DNA from: Stenotrophomonas sp. ESTM1D_MKCIP4_1
Lineage (GTDB): Bacteria > Pseudomonadota > Gammaproteobacteria > Xanthomonadales > Xanthomonadaceae
DNA length: 64,000 nucleotides
Direction: 5' to 3'
Assembly: GCF_003086895.1 (NCBI RefSeq)
Contig: NZ_CP026004.1
Span: 3,864,684 to 3,928,683, forward strand
A program made the position numbers and the translations under genes. Below, one piece after another: positions 51,308 to 57,831 of this stretch. Every line of letters starts with the position of its first letter. Position 1 is the stretch's first letter. The notes beneath the pieces are model-generated. The model saw only the letters and a list, made by a program, of their open reading frames with translations, made no database searches and was not told where the DNA came from.

Positions 51308-51742
51308 CTACAGATGGCAGCTGAGAAAGACGAGTCGCAACGTCCCGTCCTGGCCAACTGAGAATTTCAGGTAGTAGTTGATGTCCGAACGGCTGTTCCT
51401 GCACTTGCGCACATCGTCGTAGCGAACCGCATACGCGTCACACGGGTGCCAATGGCCCAACTGGTCCCTGCACCACTCCGATCCCTTGTAGTCCACCGCC
51501 TGCAGGCACAGCAGACAGTCCAACAGATCACCCAGTGTCCAGCGCAGGTTCTCCAGATCCCGCTGTGCCTTGTACGTGGCCACCCAGATGTCGTCAGGCT
51601 GAAGGCTTCCCGCCCGCGCGCAGTCCTGCAAAGCACACAGATCAATCAGGGGCCGCCCGCAGACATTGATTGTCCGCCGCCATCGCCGGGATTCCTGAGG
51701 CCACGGCAACTGGGCAGGATTTATCCGCCACAGCGCCAGCAT
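51308..51742 (-). CDS. MqsR-like toxin candidate (putative mRNA interferase)
   Basis: 144-aa protein. The C-terminal half (GDLLDCLLCLQAVDYKGSEW ... YYLKFSVGQDGTLRLVFLSCHL) follows the MqsR outline: a helix DLLDxLLxL, then DxYKS, an aromatic W/H region, and a final Y(L/V)KF-x-V ... beta hairpin. The N-terminal ~60 residues are extra compared with E. coli MqsR (98 aa). Position directly before a MqsA-like antitoxin supports the call; sequence similarity alone is modest. The start ATG at 51742 is chosen because the codons before it form an operator-like palindrome. Confidence 0.6.
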   Translation of the reverse strand: MLALWRINPAQLPWPQESRRWRRTINVCGRPLIDLCALQDCARAGSLQPDDIWVATYKAQRDLENLRWTLGDLLDCLLCLQAVDYKGSEWCRDQLGHWHPCDAYAVRYDDVRKCRNSRSDINYYLKFSVGQDGTLRLVFLSCHL

Positions 51743-51746
51743 CAAT

Positions 51747-51761
51747 TTATCACCGTGATAA
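51747..51761. promoter_or_regulatory. Operator-like palindrome at the toxin-antitoxin start
   Basis: TTATCAC-C-GTGATAA is a perfect 7-bp inverted repeat with one central base, 4 bp upstream of the toxin-like ATG. A possible -35 (TTGACG on the minus strand) lies at 51766-51771. Position fits binding by the antitoxin HTH (inference). Confidence 0.65.
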
Positions 51762-51886
51762 GTTTCGTCAAGTCCATGACCGATCTTCCGCTCCTGCCGC
51801 CGTGGGTTGGCGGCTCCCGCACGGACAACCGTGGGGCGTAGACGGAAGAAGCGGAATGGTCGTTTGCGGCAGACCGCGCTGGACAC

Positions 51887-52220
51887 ACACAGGGCCCTTC
51901 TGCTGCCCGCAGATTCCTCAGTGGAATCAGTGAAATGCGGCCCCCATGAAGGCCTGCCAGACGCAGGATCATCGTGAGCCGGGGGCGCGCTGTCGGCGCT
52001 GATGTGGCCGCCGACGGGTCGTAGCCGTCATTGGCGGGCAATCATCCACGCATGGCGTGGATCTACAGTTCACTCCACCCCGGCGATGTACCTGGCGCTG
52101 TCGCACTTACGTAGCGCCAGGCGCATCGCCGGTGCGGACGGGTCGGTCTCCAACTCCGACCGACCCTGATCGCGGCCGCACCCCCGCAGGCGCTGGCCGC
52201 CATCCACACACGTACCGCAA
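51887..52220. other. Gene-poor gap with a repeat and a detached RND-gene 3' fragment
   Basis: A GTAG-type repeat (CATCCACGCATGGCGTGGATCTAC) lies at 52043-52066. Directly after it, 52070-52168 can be read as [17 protein letters not shown] ... and a TGA stop, matching the end of RND permeases. The 21 bases at 52080-52100 match mdtC 50567-50587 at 20 positions. No start codon or rest of the gene is present. The remaining ~150 bp shows no feature. Confidence 0.65.
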
Positions 52221-53294
52221 TCAAGCGGCTTCAGACACCTTTACTTCACGACGGGCGCGCACGGCAGCGGCCAAGCGCTCCAGCACCTGCACGGTGGTGT
52301 CCCAATCAATGCAGCCATCGGTGATGCTCTGGCCGTAGACCAGCGGCTGGCCTTCCACCAGTTCCTGGCGGCCGCCGACCAGATGGCTTTCCACCATCAC
52401 GCCGACGATGCGCTGTTCGCCGTCTTCCAGCTGGGTGGCGATGTCCTCGATCACCTTCGGCTGGTTTTCGGGGTTCTTCAGGCTGTTGGCGTGGCTGGCA
52501 TCAATCATCAGGCGCGTCGGCAGCTTGGCCTTGGCCAGCGCCTGGCAGGCCTCGCCCACGCTGGCCGCGTCGTAGTTCGGCTGCTTGCCGCCACGCAGGA
52601 TCACGTGGCAATCCGGGTTGCCGGTGGTGGACACGATGGCCGTGCCGCCCTGCTTGGTGACCGACAGGAAGTGGTGCGGGTTGGACGCGGCACCCACCGC
52701 ATCGGCGGCAATCTTCACGTTGCCATCGGTGCCGTTCTTGAAGCCCACCGGGCACGACAGGCCCGATGCCAGCTCGCGGTGCACCTGGCTTTCGGTGGTG
52801 CGCGCGCCGATGGCGCCCCAGGCCACCAGATCGGCGATGTACTGCGGCGAGATCACATCGAGGAACTCGACGCCGGCCGGCAGGCCCAGCTTGTTGATAT
52901 CGCGCAGCAGGCCGCGGGCAATGCGGAGGCCCTTGTCGATCTTGAAGCTGCCATCCAGGTCCGGATCGTTGATCAGGCCCTTCCAGCCCACCGTGGTGCG
53001 CGGCTTCTCGAAGTACACGCGCATGACGATTTCCAGTTCGCCGGCCAGCGCATCGCGCAGGGGCTTCAGGCGCTGGGCGTACTCGATGGCCGCGTGCGGA
53101 TCGTGGATCGAACACGGGCCCACCACTACGGCCAAGCGGTCGTCACGGCCGTGCAGGATCTCGTGCAGGGCCGCGCGCGAGGCGCTGACCGTGTCGGAGG
53201 CTTCATCGTCACACGGCAGCATCGCCAGCAGCTGGGCGGGCGGTGTCAGCGGTTCGATGGTACGGATACGAAGGTCGTCGGTGTGCGGGGGCAT
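52221..53294 (-). CDS. aroG: 3-deoxy-7-phosphoheptulonate (DAHP) synthase, class I
   Basis: 357-aa type I-alpha DAHP synthase, the first enzyme of aromatic amino acid synthesis (PEP plus erythrose-4-phosphate). Active-site motifs: RLAVVVGPCSIHDPHAAIEYA, YFEKPRTTVGWKGLINDPDLDGS, GARTTESQVHREL, VGFKNGTDGNVKIA and IDASHANSLKN. The start MPPHTDDLRIRTIEP at 53294 matches the family N-terminus. The gene is preceded by a terminator hairpin (53341-53370) and an aromatic-rich leader peptide, so attenuation is the likely control. Confidence 0.97.
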   Translation of the reverse strand: MPPHTDDLRIRTIEPLTPPAQLLAMLPCDDEASDTVSASRAALHEILHGRDDRLAVVVGPCSIHDPHAAIEYAQRLKPLRDALAGELEIVMRVYFEKPRTTVGWKGLINDPDLDGSFKIDKGLRIARGLLRDINKLGLPAGVEFLDVISPQYIADLVAWGAIGARTTESQVHRELASGLSCPVGFKNGTDGNVKIAADAVGAASNPHHFLSVTKQGGTAIVSTTGNPDCHVILRGGKQPNYDAASVGEACQALAKAKLPTRLMIDASHANSLKNPENQPKVIEDIATQLEDGEQRIVGVMVESHLVGGRQELVEGQPLVYGQSITDGCIDWDTTVQVLERLAAAVRARREVKVSEAA

Positions 53295-53340
53295 GGGGGG
53301 GGTCTCTACGGAATGTGGGGGTCCGCAGCGTGGCGACATG

Positions 53341-53370
53341 AAAAAAGCCGCCAGGTTCGCTGGCGGCTTT
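53341..53370 (-). terminator. Attenuator-type terminator in the aroG leader
   Basis: On the minus strand AAAGCCGCCAG-CGAAC-CTGGCGGCTTT is followed by TTT: an 11-bp stem, 5-nt loop and a T run, ending 47 bp before the aroG start. It lies between the leader peptide stop and aroG and no gene ends here, so it is an attenuator and not a gene-end terminator. Confidence 0.88.
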
Positions 53371-53393
53371 CGGGAATGCGTCTGAAGGTTTCT

Positions 53394-53471
53394 TCAGGGT
53401 GAGCGCAGTCCTTCCTCCGCCGGGGGCTTCGGAAAGTAATACCAATAAAAGTTGGCGTGGGCTGCGTTCAT
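53394..53471 (-). CDS. aroG leader peptide with Phe-Tyr-Trp-Tyr-Tyr-Phe run
   Basis: A 25-codon open frame on the minus strand starts ATGAACGCAGCC and reads MNAAHANFYWYYFPKPP, then AEEGLRSP and TGA. Six adjoining codons (TTT TAT TGG TAT TAC TTT) specify all three aromatic amino acids. It ends 24 bp before the terminator hairpin. A small hairpin CTGAAG-AAAC-CTTCAG begins at its stop codon, and GGCGG in codons 17-19 could pair with CCGCC of the terminator's first arm as a weak antiterminator. It is the arrangement of pheA/trp-type leader peptides. Confidence 0.88.
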   Translation of the reverse strand: MNAAHANFYWYYFPKPPAEEGLRSP

Positions 53472-53479
53472 GGGATGTA

Positions 53480-53509
53480 TTGATAGCACAGCTTCTGCGC
53501 TGTGCAAAA
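53480..53509 (-). promoter_or_regulatory. aroG leader promoter with an inverted repeat in its spacer
   Basis: The minus strand has TTGCAC as a -35 and TATCAA as a -10, 16 bp apart. The spacer contains GCACAG-N8-CTGTGC, an inverted repeat at 53486-53505 that overlaps the -35. The -10 lies only 8 bp before the leader ATG, so the leader peptide may be translated from a nearly leaderless transcript. Confidence 0.6.
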
Positions 53510-53552
53510 TGTTTCATTGGCAACTGCGGGCGCGGTTCAGGCAGGGCGCGCC

Positions 53553-53813
53553 TCAGCGCTTGCCGTGCACTTCCACATCCAGCAGCAGGCCTTCATGGAT
53601 GTCCACCCAGCGCTCCACCACGCGGTCCAGTTCCTTGCGGGCATCGTCCAGCTGCTCGGGGTTGAGCAGGGAGCGGGCGGTGTAGAGATCGGAGACGAGC
53701 TGCCGCAGGGTCGATTCCAGGATGGCGACCGACGGCCCCTCCAGCCCCGGCACCTGCAGCGCCGGGCTGTCGCCAAGGGTTCCGTACAGCGTGACCTGGA
53801 GCTTGCTCTGCAT
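53553..53813 (-). CDS. Small unknown protein, 86 aa
   Basis: The protein starts MQSKLQVTLYGTLGDSPALQ behind AGGGAAG and continues with a strongly helical acidic part (ESTLRQLVSDLYTARSLL, ELDRVVERWVDIHEGLLLDV). It is cytoplasmic by appearance. No family recognised. It is upstream of aroG on the same strand but is separated from it by the aroG leader and promoter. Confidence 0.6.
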   Translation of the reverse strand: MQSKLQVTLYGTLGDSPALQVPGLEGPSVAILESTLRQLVSDLYTARSLLNPEQLDDARKELDRVVERWVDIHEGLLLDVEVHGKR

Positions 53814-54440
53814 GATCGACTTCCCTGCGGGTGGACATGGGCAGGGGTCATGTTTACCCGGAATCGGTGACAGGCGCATGTGCCAGTTGCTGCAGCCTAG
53901 CCGGCAACTGCGACGTACGCTTGCCGGCAGGATGAACCAGGCTGCAGGCACTAAGCCTGACAGCAACCAAGGCGTGCAGCCACCTCGGCCGCTTTATGCC
54001 TCCAATCTCCCAGAGCCTTCTGCTGCAGATTGGAGATCTGCTCGCACGCTTCACCCGTTCTCCCAACAGAGTGCATCAGCACCGCTGGATAGGCGACATC
54101 AAGTGCGAGTGGTCGCTTGGCTGCAGAAGCCTCCAGATACTCGAGAATATCCGAAGACGAGGTAGCAGCCGTACGAACAGGGAGTCAACGTTGAGTGGCA
54201 GCCGCTGCTGGTGTTCGGCACGCCCACCTGCGGGCGATTCGATAACTGCAAGGTCGTTGTGTTGTCGCGATTGAACCGCGTGATCGTCTGGCAGGTGACG
54301 CGCCCGTAAGTTATCGAGGCCGAAGTTCAACGGCGGCAAACAGACGGCAAAACAAGGGCTTTCAAGGCGTTGGGCGTATGCAATAATTCGCGGCGCTTCG
54401 TGAATGTCGCAGTCGCCCTTGGTGCTCTGCGCGAGCATAT
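53814..54440. other. Gene-poor stretch with decayed-looking sequence
   Basis: This ~630-bp region has lower GC content than its surroundings and no gene I can support. One frame (about 54190-54309) reads WQPLLVFGTPTCGRFDNCK ... VIVWQVTRP and a TAA stop, which looks like a genuine protein C-terminus, but the frame is closed by a stop not far upstream and lacks a start codon. It may be the remnant of a lost gene. Confidence 0.4.
54382..54387 (+). promoter_or_regulatory. Possible promoter of the structured leader
   Basis: AATAAT (54382-54387) is one base from TATAAT, with TTTCAA 16 bp upstream as a poor -35. A transcript from here would begin about 60 nt before the first hairpin of the structured element. 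Confidence 0.3.
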
Positions 54441-54454
54441 GCACAAGATGGATT

Positions 54455-54652
54455 GCCACCGAAAACGGGTGGCCGGGTCTGGAAGCCCGTGCAACAGAAG
54501 AAACGTTTGTCAGCCGGCGCCGCGTGGTGCGGCGCCGGCTGGCAAATCGTCCGCGTTCCATGGCGGGCGGTACGTGGGGACCTGAGGGTCCACCGGTTTA
54601 CTTCTGTTTCCCGGCTTCCAGCCACGTACCGTCCGCCACCTCTTCCGGTGGC
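54455..54652 (+). ncRNA. Candidate structured RNA with interleaved long stems, upstream of a 118-aa gene
   Basis: In order: hairpin GCCACC/GGTGGC (54455-54473); segment A (CTGGAAGCC 54479-54487 and AACAGAAG 54493-54500); a perfect 13-bp hairpin CAGCCGGCGCCGC/GCGGCGCCGGCTG (54511-54541); segment B GGCGGGCGGTACGTGG (54562-54577); hairpin GGACC-TGAG-GGTCC (54578-54591); segment A' (CTTCTGTT 54601-54608 and GGCTTCCAG 54613-54621); segment B' CCACGTACCGTCCGCC (54622-54637); hairpin GCCACC/GGTGGC (54635-54652). A pairs with A' and B with B' (one G-U), giving an A-B-A'-B' order, i.e. a pseudoknot or two exclusive folds. Function unknown; it could also act as DNA. Confidence 0.6.
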
Positions 54653-54683
54653 GCTGCCGTCTTTCCTGTACGGAGCACATGCC

Positions 54684-55040
54684 ATGAACGCAAAGCACGT
54701 TCCCTTCCCGGGCCGCAACCACGACGAACCGGCCAACGCCGACGACGCATTCCGCGATCCCAACCGCTTCATTACCAGCCTGCGGCGCATTGGTGCCGGC
54801 TACGGCAGCGATGGGCAGCCGTGGCCCGAGTCCAACCTGCCGATCGGACGCCGTATCCAGATTGCCGATGGCGATTGCGCCTTGGCCGGGCTTCGCGTCC
54901 TGCATGAGGTGTTGTTGGCAGCCGAACGCTGCCGTCGCAACGGCGGGCCGGAACATGACGTGGGCGAGCGGGTGATGGAAGGGCTGATGCTGGCCTGCCT
55001 GGCGCTGGGTACGCACGCGGCAGAGCGGGTGCACCCGTAG
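54684..55040 (+). CDS. Unknown protein, 118 aa, behind a structured leader
   Basis: The start MNAKHVPFPGRNHDEPANAD follows CGGAG by nine bases. The N-terminal half is polar (FRDPNRFITSLRRIGAGYGS); the C-terminal half is helical (CALAGLRVLHEVLLAAERCRR, GERVMEGLMLACLALGTHAAERV). No signal peptide. I do not recognise the family. The strongly structured sequence directly upstream, ending 31 bp before the start codon, suggests RNA-level control. Confidence 0.65.
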   Translation: MNAKHVPFPGRNHDEPANADDAFRDPNRFITSLRRIGAGYGSDGQPWPESNLPIGRRIQIADGDCALAGLRVLHEVLLAAERCRRNGGPEHDVGERVMEGLMLACLALGTHAAERVHP

Positions 55041-55065
55041 CAGCAATCGGGTTGCGCGGATGGCT

Positions 55066-55156
55066 TCATCCACGCAGGGCGTAGATCTACCGTAGAGTCG
55101 GGCTTGCTCGACTGCTCTTTCTACACGCCAAGAGCAGTTGAGCAAGCTCGACTCTA
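55066..55156. repeat. GTAG-type repeats, one supplying a stop codon
   Basis: CATCCACGCAGGGCGTAGATCTACC is followed by an inverted pair GTAGAGTCGGGCTTGCTCGAC and GTTGAGCAAGCTCGACTCTAC. The last CTAC gives the TAG stop of the HEAT-repeat gene on the minus strand. Confidence 0.85.
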
Positions 55157-55897
55157 CGTTTTGCTGAGGGTGCGTTGGGCGCGCTTGCGGATGTGTGCGT
55201 TTGCTGAGCTACTGTGTTCGCGTTGCCAACGCGTACAGAGATCGCGCACCCACTCGGGTTGCGTCTTGCTGGCATCGTTGAGCCAGTTGCCCACCGAGTC
55301 CTGCACGTAGCGCTCGGGGTCGTTGGCCAGTGCTTCCAGCAGCGGAAGTGCGTGCTGCGGTTGCTGCTTGAAGGCGGCGATGTGTGTGGCCCATGCGCCG
55401 CGCGGGCGCAGTGCTTCACAGGCGAACCGGCGCAGGTAAGGTGAGGCTTCACCGGTCCACGGCAGCAGCAACTGTAGTGCCTGCAAAGGCGCTGCCACCA
55501 CGTCAGCACGCACGGCCAGCCACGCCCATTCGCGCACGCCGAAATGCGGATCATCGGCCAGTGGCCGCAGGGCGTGCAGCTTGCCGGACATCGCCAATGT
55601 GGCATCACTGCCGATGAGGTAGCAGGCCCAGCCTCGTACCGTGTCTGAGGGGTGCGACTGCCACTGTGCTGCATCGCCCTGCCCTGCTTCGCGCAGCAGC
55701 GTTGCAGCCAGGGCCATGCGCTGTGTGACACCCTTGCTGGCAGCTTCGCGCATGCGTTGCACTGCGGCGTCTGGCGGCGTCGCAACGGTCTGCAGCAGAA
55801 GTGCGAAATCCACCGCAAGACACTCGGCCAGATGCGTGCTGGCCACCTTTCCGGTATCCAGTTCGTGCTGCCGCGTCGTGTTGATGGCCGCACTCAC
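55154..55897 (-). CDS. AlkD/AlkC-like DNA alkylation repair (HEAT-repeat) protein
   Basis: 247-aa all-helical protein made of HEAT repeats: VQRMREAASKGVTQRMALAA, WACYLIGSDATLAMSG, DPHFGVREWAWLAVRADVV, ASPYLRRFACEALRPRGAW and the signature ERYVQDSVGNWLNDASKTQP near the C-terminus. The last repeat (VGNWLNDASKTQPEWV, HIRKRAQRTL) is typical of the DNA alkylation repair family, which excises alkylated bases without flipping them. The GTG start overlaps the MarR stop (GTGA), so the two are coupled. Its TAG stop lies in a GTAG-type repeat. Confidence 0.82.
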   Translation of the reverse strand: MSAAINTTRQHELDTGKVASTHLAECLAVDFALLLQTVATPPDAAVQRMREAASKGVTQRMALAATLLREAGQGDAAQWQSHPSDTVRGWACYLIGSDATLAMSGKLHALRPLADDPHFGVREWAWLAVRADVVAAPLQALQLLLPWTGEASPYLRRFACEALRPRGAWATHIAAFKQQPQHALPLLEALANDPERYVQDSVGNWLNDASKTQPEWVRDLCTRWQREHSSSANAHIRKRAQRTLSKT

Positions 55898-56394
55898 GGG
55901 GTCGCGTCCCGGCCAGTGTCGGTGTGCTGCCACACCTTTTCCAGCAGCGTCGAAAGTTGTGCCTGCTCGGTTGCATCCAAGCCGTTGAACAACCCGCCGA
56001 TCCACTGCGTGTGCTGGTTGAACAGTTCTTCGGCCAGGCGTTTGCCGCGCGCGGTCAGCACGATCTGCAGGCGGCGGCCGTCTTCGTCATCGGGCTTTCG
56101 TTGCAGCAGGCCCTCGCGCTGCAGCCCGTCCAGCAGGCCGCTGATGGTGGCACGGGTGACGCCTGCACGCTCGGCCAGTTCGTGCGGGGGCAAGGTGCCG
56201 CCAGCGCCCTGCAGCAGGAACAGCACGATGAAGCGGCCTTCGCTGAGGCCGTGCGGTGCGAGGCGGGTGGCGCAGTCGCGATCGATGGCGCTGGACAGGG
56301 ACAGCAGCTGGAAGCACAGGCGCAGCTGGGCCAGGTTGGCGTGGCCGCGGCGGGTGGCTTCACCGATGAGGGCAGTGTGCTTGGCTTCCAGCAT
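55894..56394 (-). CDS. MarR-family transcriptional regulator
   Basis: 166-aa MarR protein with the winged helix PHELAERAGVTRATISGLLDGLQREGLLQRKPDDEDGRR (about 80-120), helical dimerisation parts at both ends, and the typical acidic DDEDGRR wing. The start MLEAKHTALIG at 56394 is preferred because an upstream ATG (56427) would put the operator palindrome inside the gene. It is probably the repressor of its own operon with the DNA-repair gene; the ligand is unknown. Confidence 0.88.
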   Translation of the reverse strand: MLEAKHTALIGEATRRGHANLAQLRLCFQLLSLSSAIDRDCATRLAPHGLSEGRFIVLFLLQGAGGTLPPHELAERAGVTRATISGLLDGLQREGLLQRKPDDEDGRRLQIVLTARGKRLAEELFNQHTQWIGGLFNGLDATEQAQLSTLLEKVWQHTDTGRDATP

Positions 56395-56406
56395 TGCATA
56401 CACGGA

Positions 56407-56428
56407 TATGATTAGGCGGCTAATCATA
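56407..56428. promoter_or_regulatory. MarR operator palindrome
   Basis: TATGATTAG-GCGG-CTAATCATA is a perfect 9-bp inverted repeat just upstream of the MarR start codon. Size and AT-rich arms are those of MarR sites. Confidence 0.8.
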
Positions 56429-56465
56429 TTCAGGCGTGGGTGGGTGTTGCAAGTGGATCGGAAGG

Positions 56466-56492
56466 TTCATCCACGCGTGGCGTGGATCTACT
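56466..56492. repeat. GTAGATCCACGC-type repeat after the histidine kinase
   Basis: CATCCACGCGTGGCGTGGATCTAC; its CTAC end supplies the TAG stop codon of the histidine kinase on the minus strand. Confidence 0.85.
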
Positions 56493-57831
56493 GGGGCAGT
56501 TGCAGGCGGGCGATCAGGCCGCCGCCTTCGCGCTGCAACAGCTGCAGGTGGCCGGCGTGGCTGCGGGCGGCGTTGGCCGCAACGGCCAGGCCCAGGCCGG
56601 TGCCGCCGGTTGTGCGGCTGCGCGAGGTTTCGCTGCGCTGGAACGGTTGCAGCAGGCGCTCGCGATCATCGGCGGGAATGCCGGGGCCACGGTCCATGAT
56701 GTCCAGCTGCACCCGTGCATCCACCTGCGCCGCGCGCAGCTCCACGGCACCGGCGTAACGACCGGCGTTGTCGATGAGGTTGTCCAGCGCGCGGCGCAGC
56801 AGCAGTGCGTCAGCGCGCCAGGGCAATGTGCGGGGCAGTTCAACGGCAACGTCAAGGCCGCGCAGACGTGCGGCCTGCACACAGTCTTCCAGCAGAGGGA
56901 CCAGATCCATCGGTTGCAGCTGTGGCGGCTGCAACTCGCCGCGAGCGTAATCCAGCACCTGCTCGATCATGGCGTTCATGCGCTCGATATCGGCCACCAT
57001 GCGCGCAGCCTGCGCGGGCGGGGCGAAATCGGCGCGCAGGCGCAGGCCGGTGAGCGGGGTGCGCAGGTCATGCGCCACCGCTGCCAGCATGCGTGTCATC
57101 TGTTGCGCCTGTTCGCGCAGGCGGGTGCGGCCGGCATCCAGGGCTTCGGCCAGCATCTGTACTTCGCGGGGGCCGTCATCAGGCAGCGGTGCCTGCGCGT
57201 GCAGGTCAAGGGTGGCGCTGGCGTCGGCCAGGCGGCGCAACGGCCGGCTCAGGCGCACCGCCGCCCACGCGGCCAGCGGTGCCAGCAGCACAGTGCCGCC
57301 CAGCAGGGCCAGAAGGACCTGCCGCCGCCACGCGGCCAGATCGCTGTAGGTGCTGCTGACCACGCGCCAGCGACCGTCGGGCTGCTGCACGGCCAGTTCA
57401 AACGGTGGCCACGGCAGGCTGGCCAGCACCTGCTGCGCGGCTTTCAGTGCAGCCACATCGCCGCGGCTTCCCTGCTCCGCACCAGCGGCAATGACATGAA
57501 TATCCGGCGGCTTGCTGTTGCCTGCCCAGACCAGCCGCACGCGCTGGACGGGCTGGCGCAGGTCATCTGCCACCATCTGTCGCAGCCGCTCGTGTTCGGC
57601 ACCGTGTGGGGCCTGCGTCCGCGTGTCCACGCGCAGGCCCATGCTGTCGCCCGCGTGCTCCCCGCGCAGTACCTGCATGGCCTGGTCCAGCCGCATCTGC
57701 GGCGCTGCCGGGCGCGGCAGCCAGCCCACCACGGCCATGCTCACCGCCGTGGCCAGCAGCAGGCTGCTGACGGCCAGCATCGCAATCCATCGTGCGGTGC
57801 TCCAGCGCACAGTGCTCAGACGCGCGCTCAC
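56488..57831 (-). CDS. Sensor histidine kinase
   Basis: 447-aa membrane histidine kinase. A first membrane helix (about 15-37), a periplasmic sensor region (about 40-165, no Cys), and a second helix (about 170-192) lead to HAMP (LSRPLRRLADASATLDL), the phospho-accepting His254 in AAVAHDLRTPLTGLRLR, the N box LDNLIDNAGRYAG, G1 DRGPGIPADDRERL and G2 GGTGLGLAVAANAARSH. The GTG start overlaps the response regulator stop (GTGA). EnvZ/OmpR-like class; signal unknown. The stop codon belongs to a GTAG repeat. Confidence 0.93.
   Translation of the reverse strand: MSARLSTVRWSTARWIAMLAVSSLLLATAVSMAVVGWLPRPAAPQMRLDQAMQVLRGEHAGDSMGLRVDTRTQAPHGAEHERLRQMVADDLRQPVQRVRLVWAGNSKPPDIHVIAAGAEQGSRGDVAALKAAQQVLASLPWPPFELAVQQPDGRWRVVSSTYSDLAAWRRQVLLALLGGTVLLAPLAAWAAVRLSRPLRRLADASATLDLHAQAPLPDDGPREVQMLAEALDAGRTRLREQAQQMTRMLAAVAHDLRTPLTGLRLRADFAPPAQAARMVADIERMNAMIEQVLDYARGELQPPQLQPMDLVPLLEDCVQAARLRGLDVAVELPRTLPWRADALLLRRALDNLIDNAGRYAGAVELRAAQVDARVQLDIMDRGPGIPADDRERLLQPFQRSETSRSRTTGGTGLGLAVAANAARSHAGHLQLLQREGGGLIARLQLPQ

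Noticed and set aside
53295..53523. Upstream extension of aroG to a far start codon, through the leader region
   Set aside because: It would translate the terminator hairpin and leader in another frame; DAHP synthase homology starts at MPPHTDDLR and the leader has its own better-explained peptide.
54455..54652. Retron msr-msd or group II intron RNA
   Set aside because: No reverse transcriptase gene is nearby and the fold lacks the known domain V or msr hairpins.
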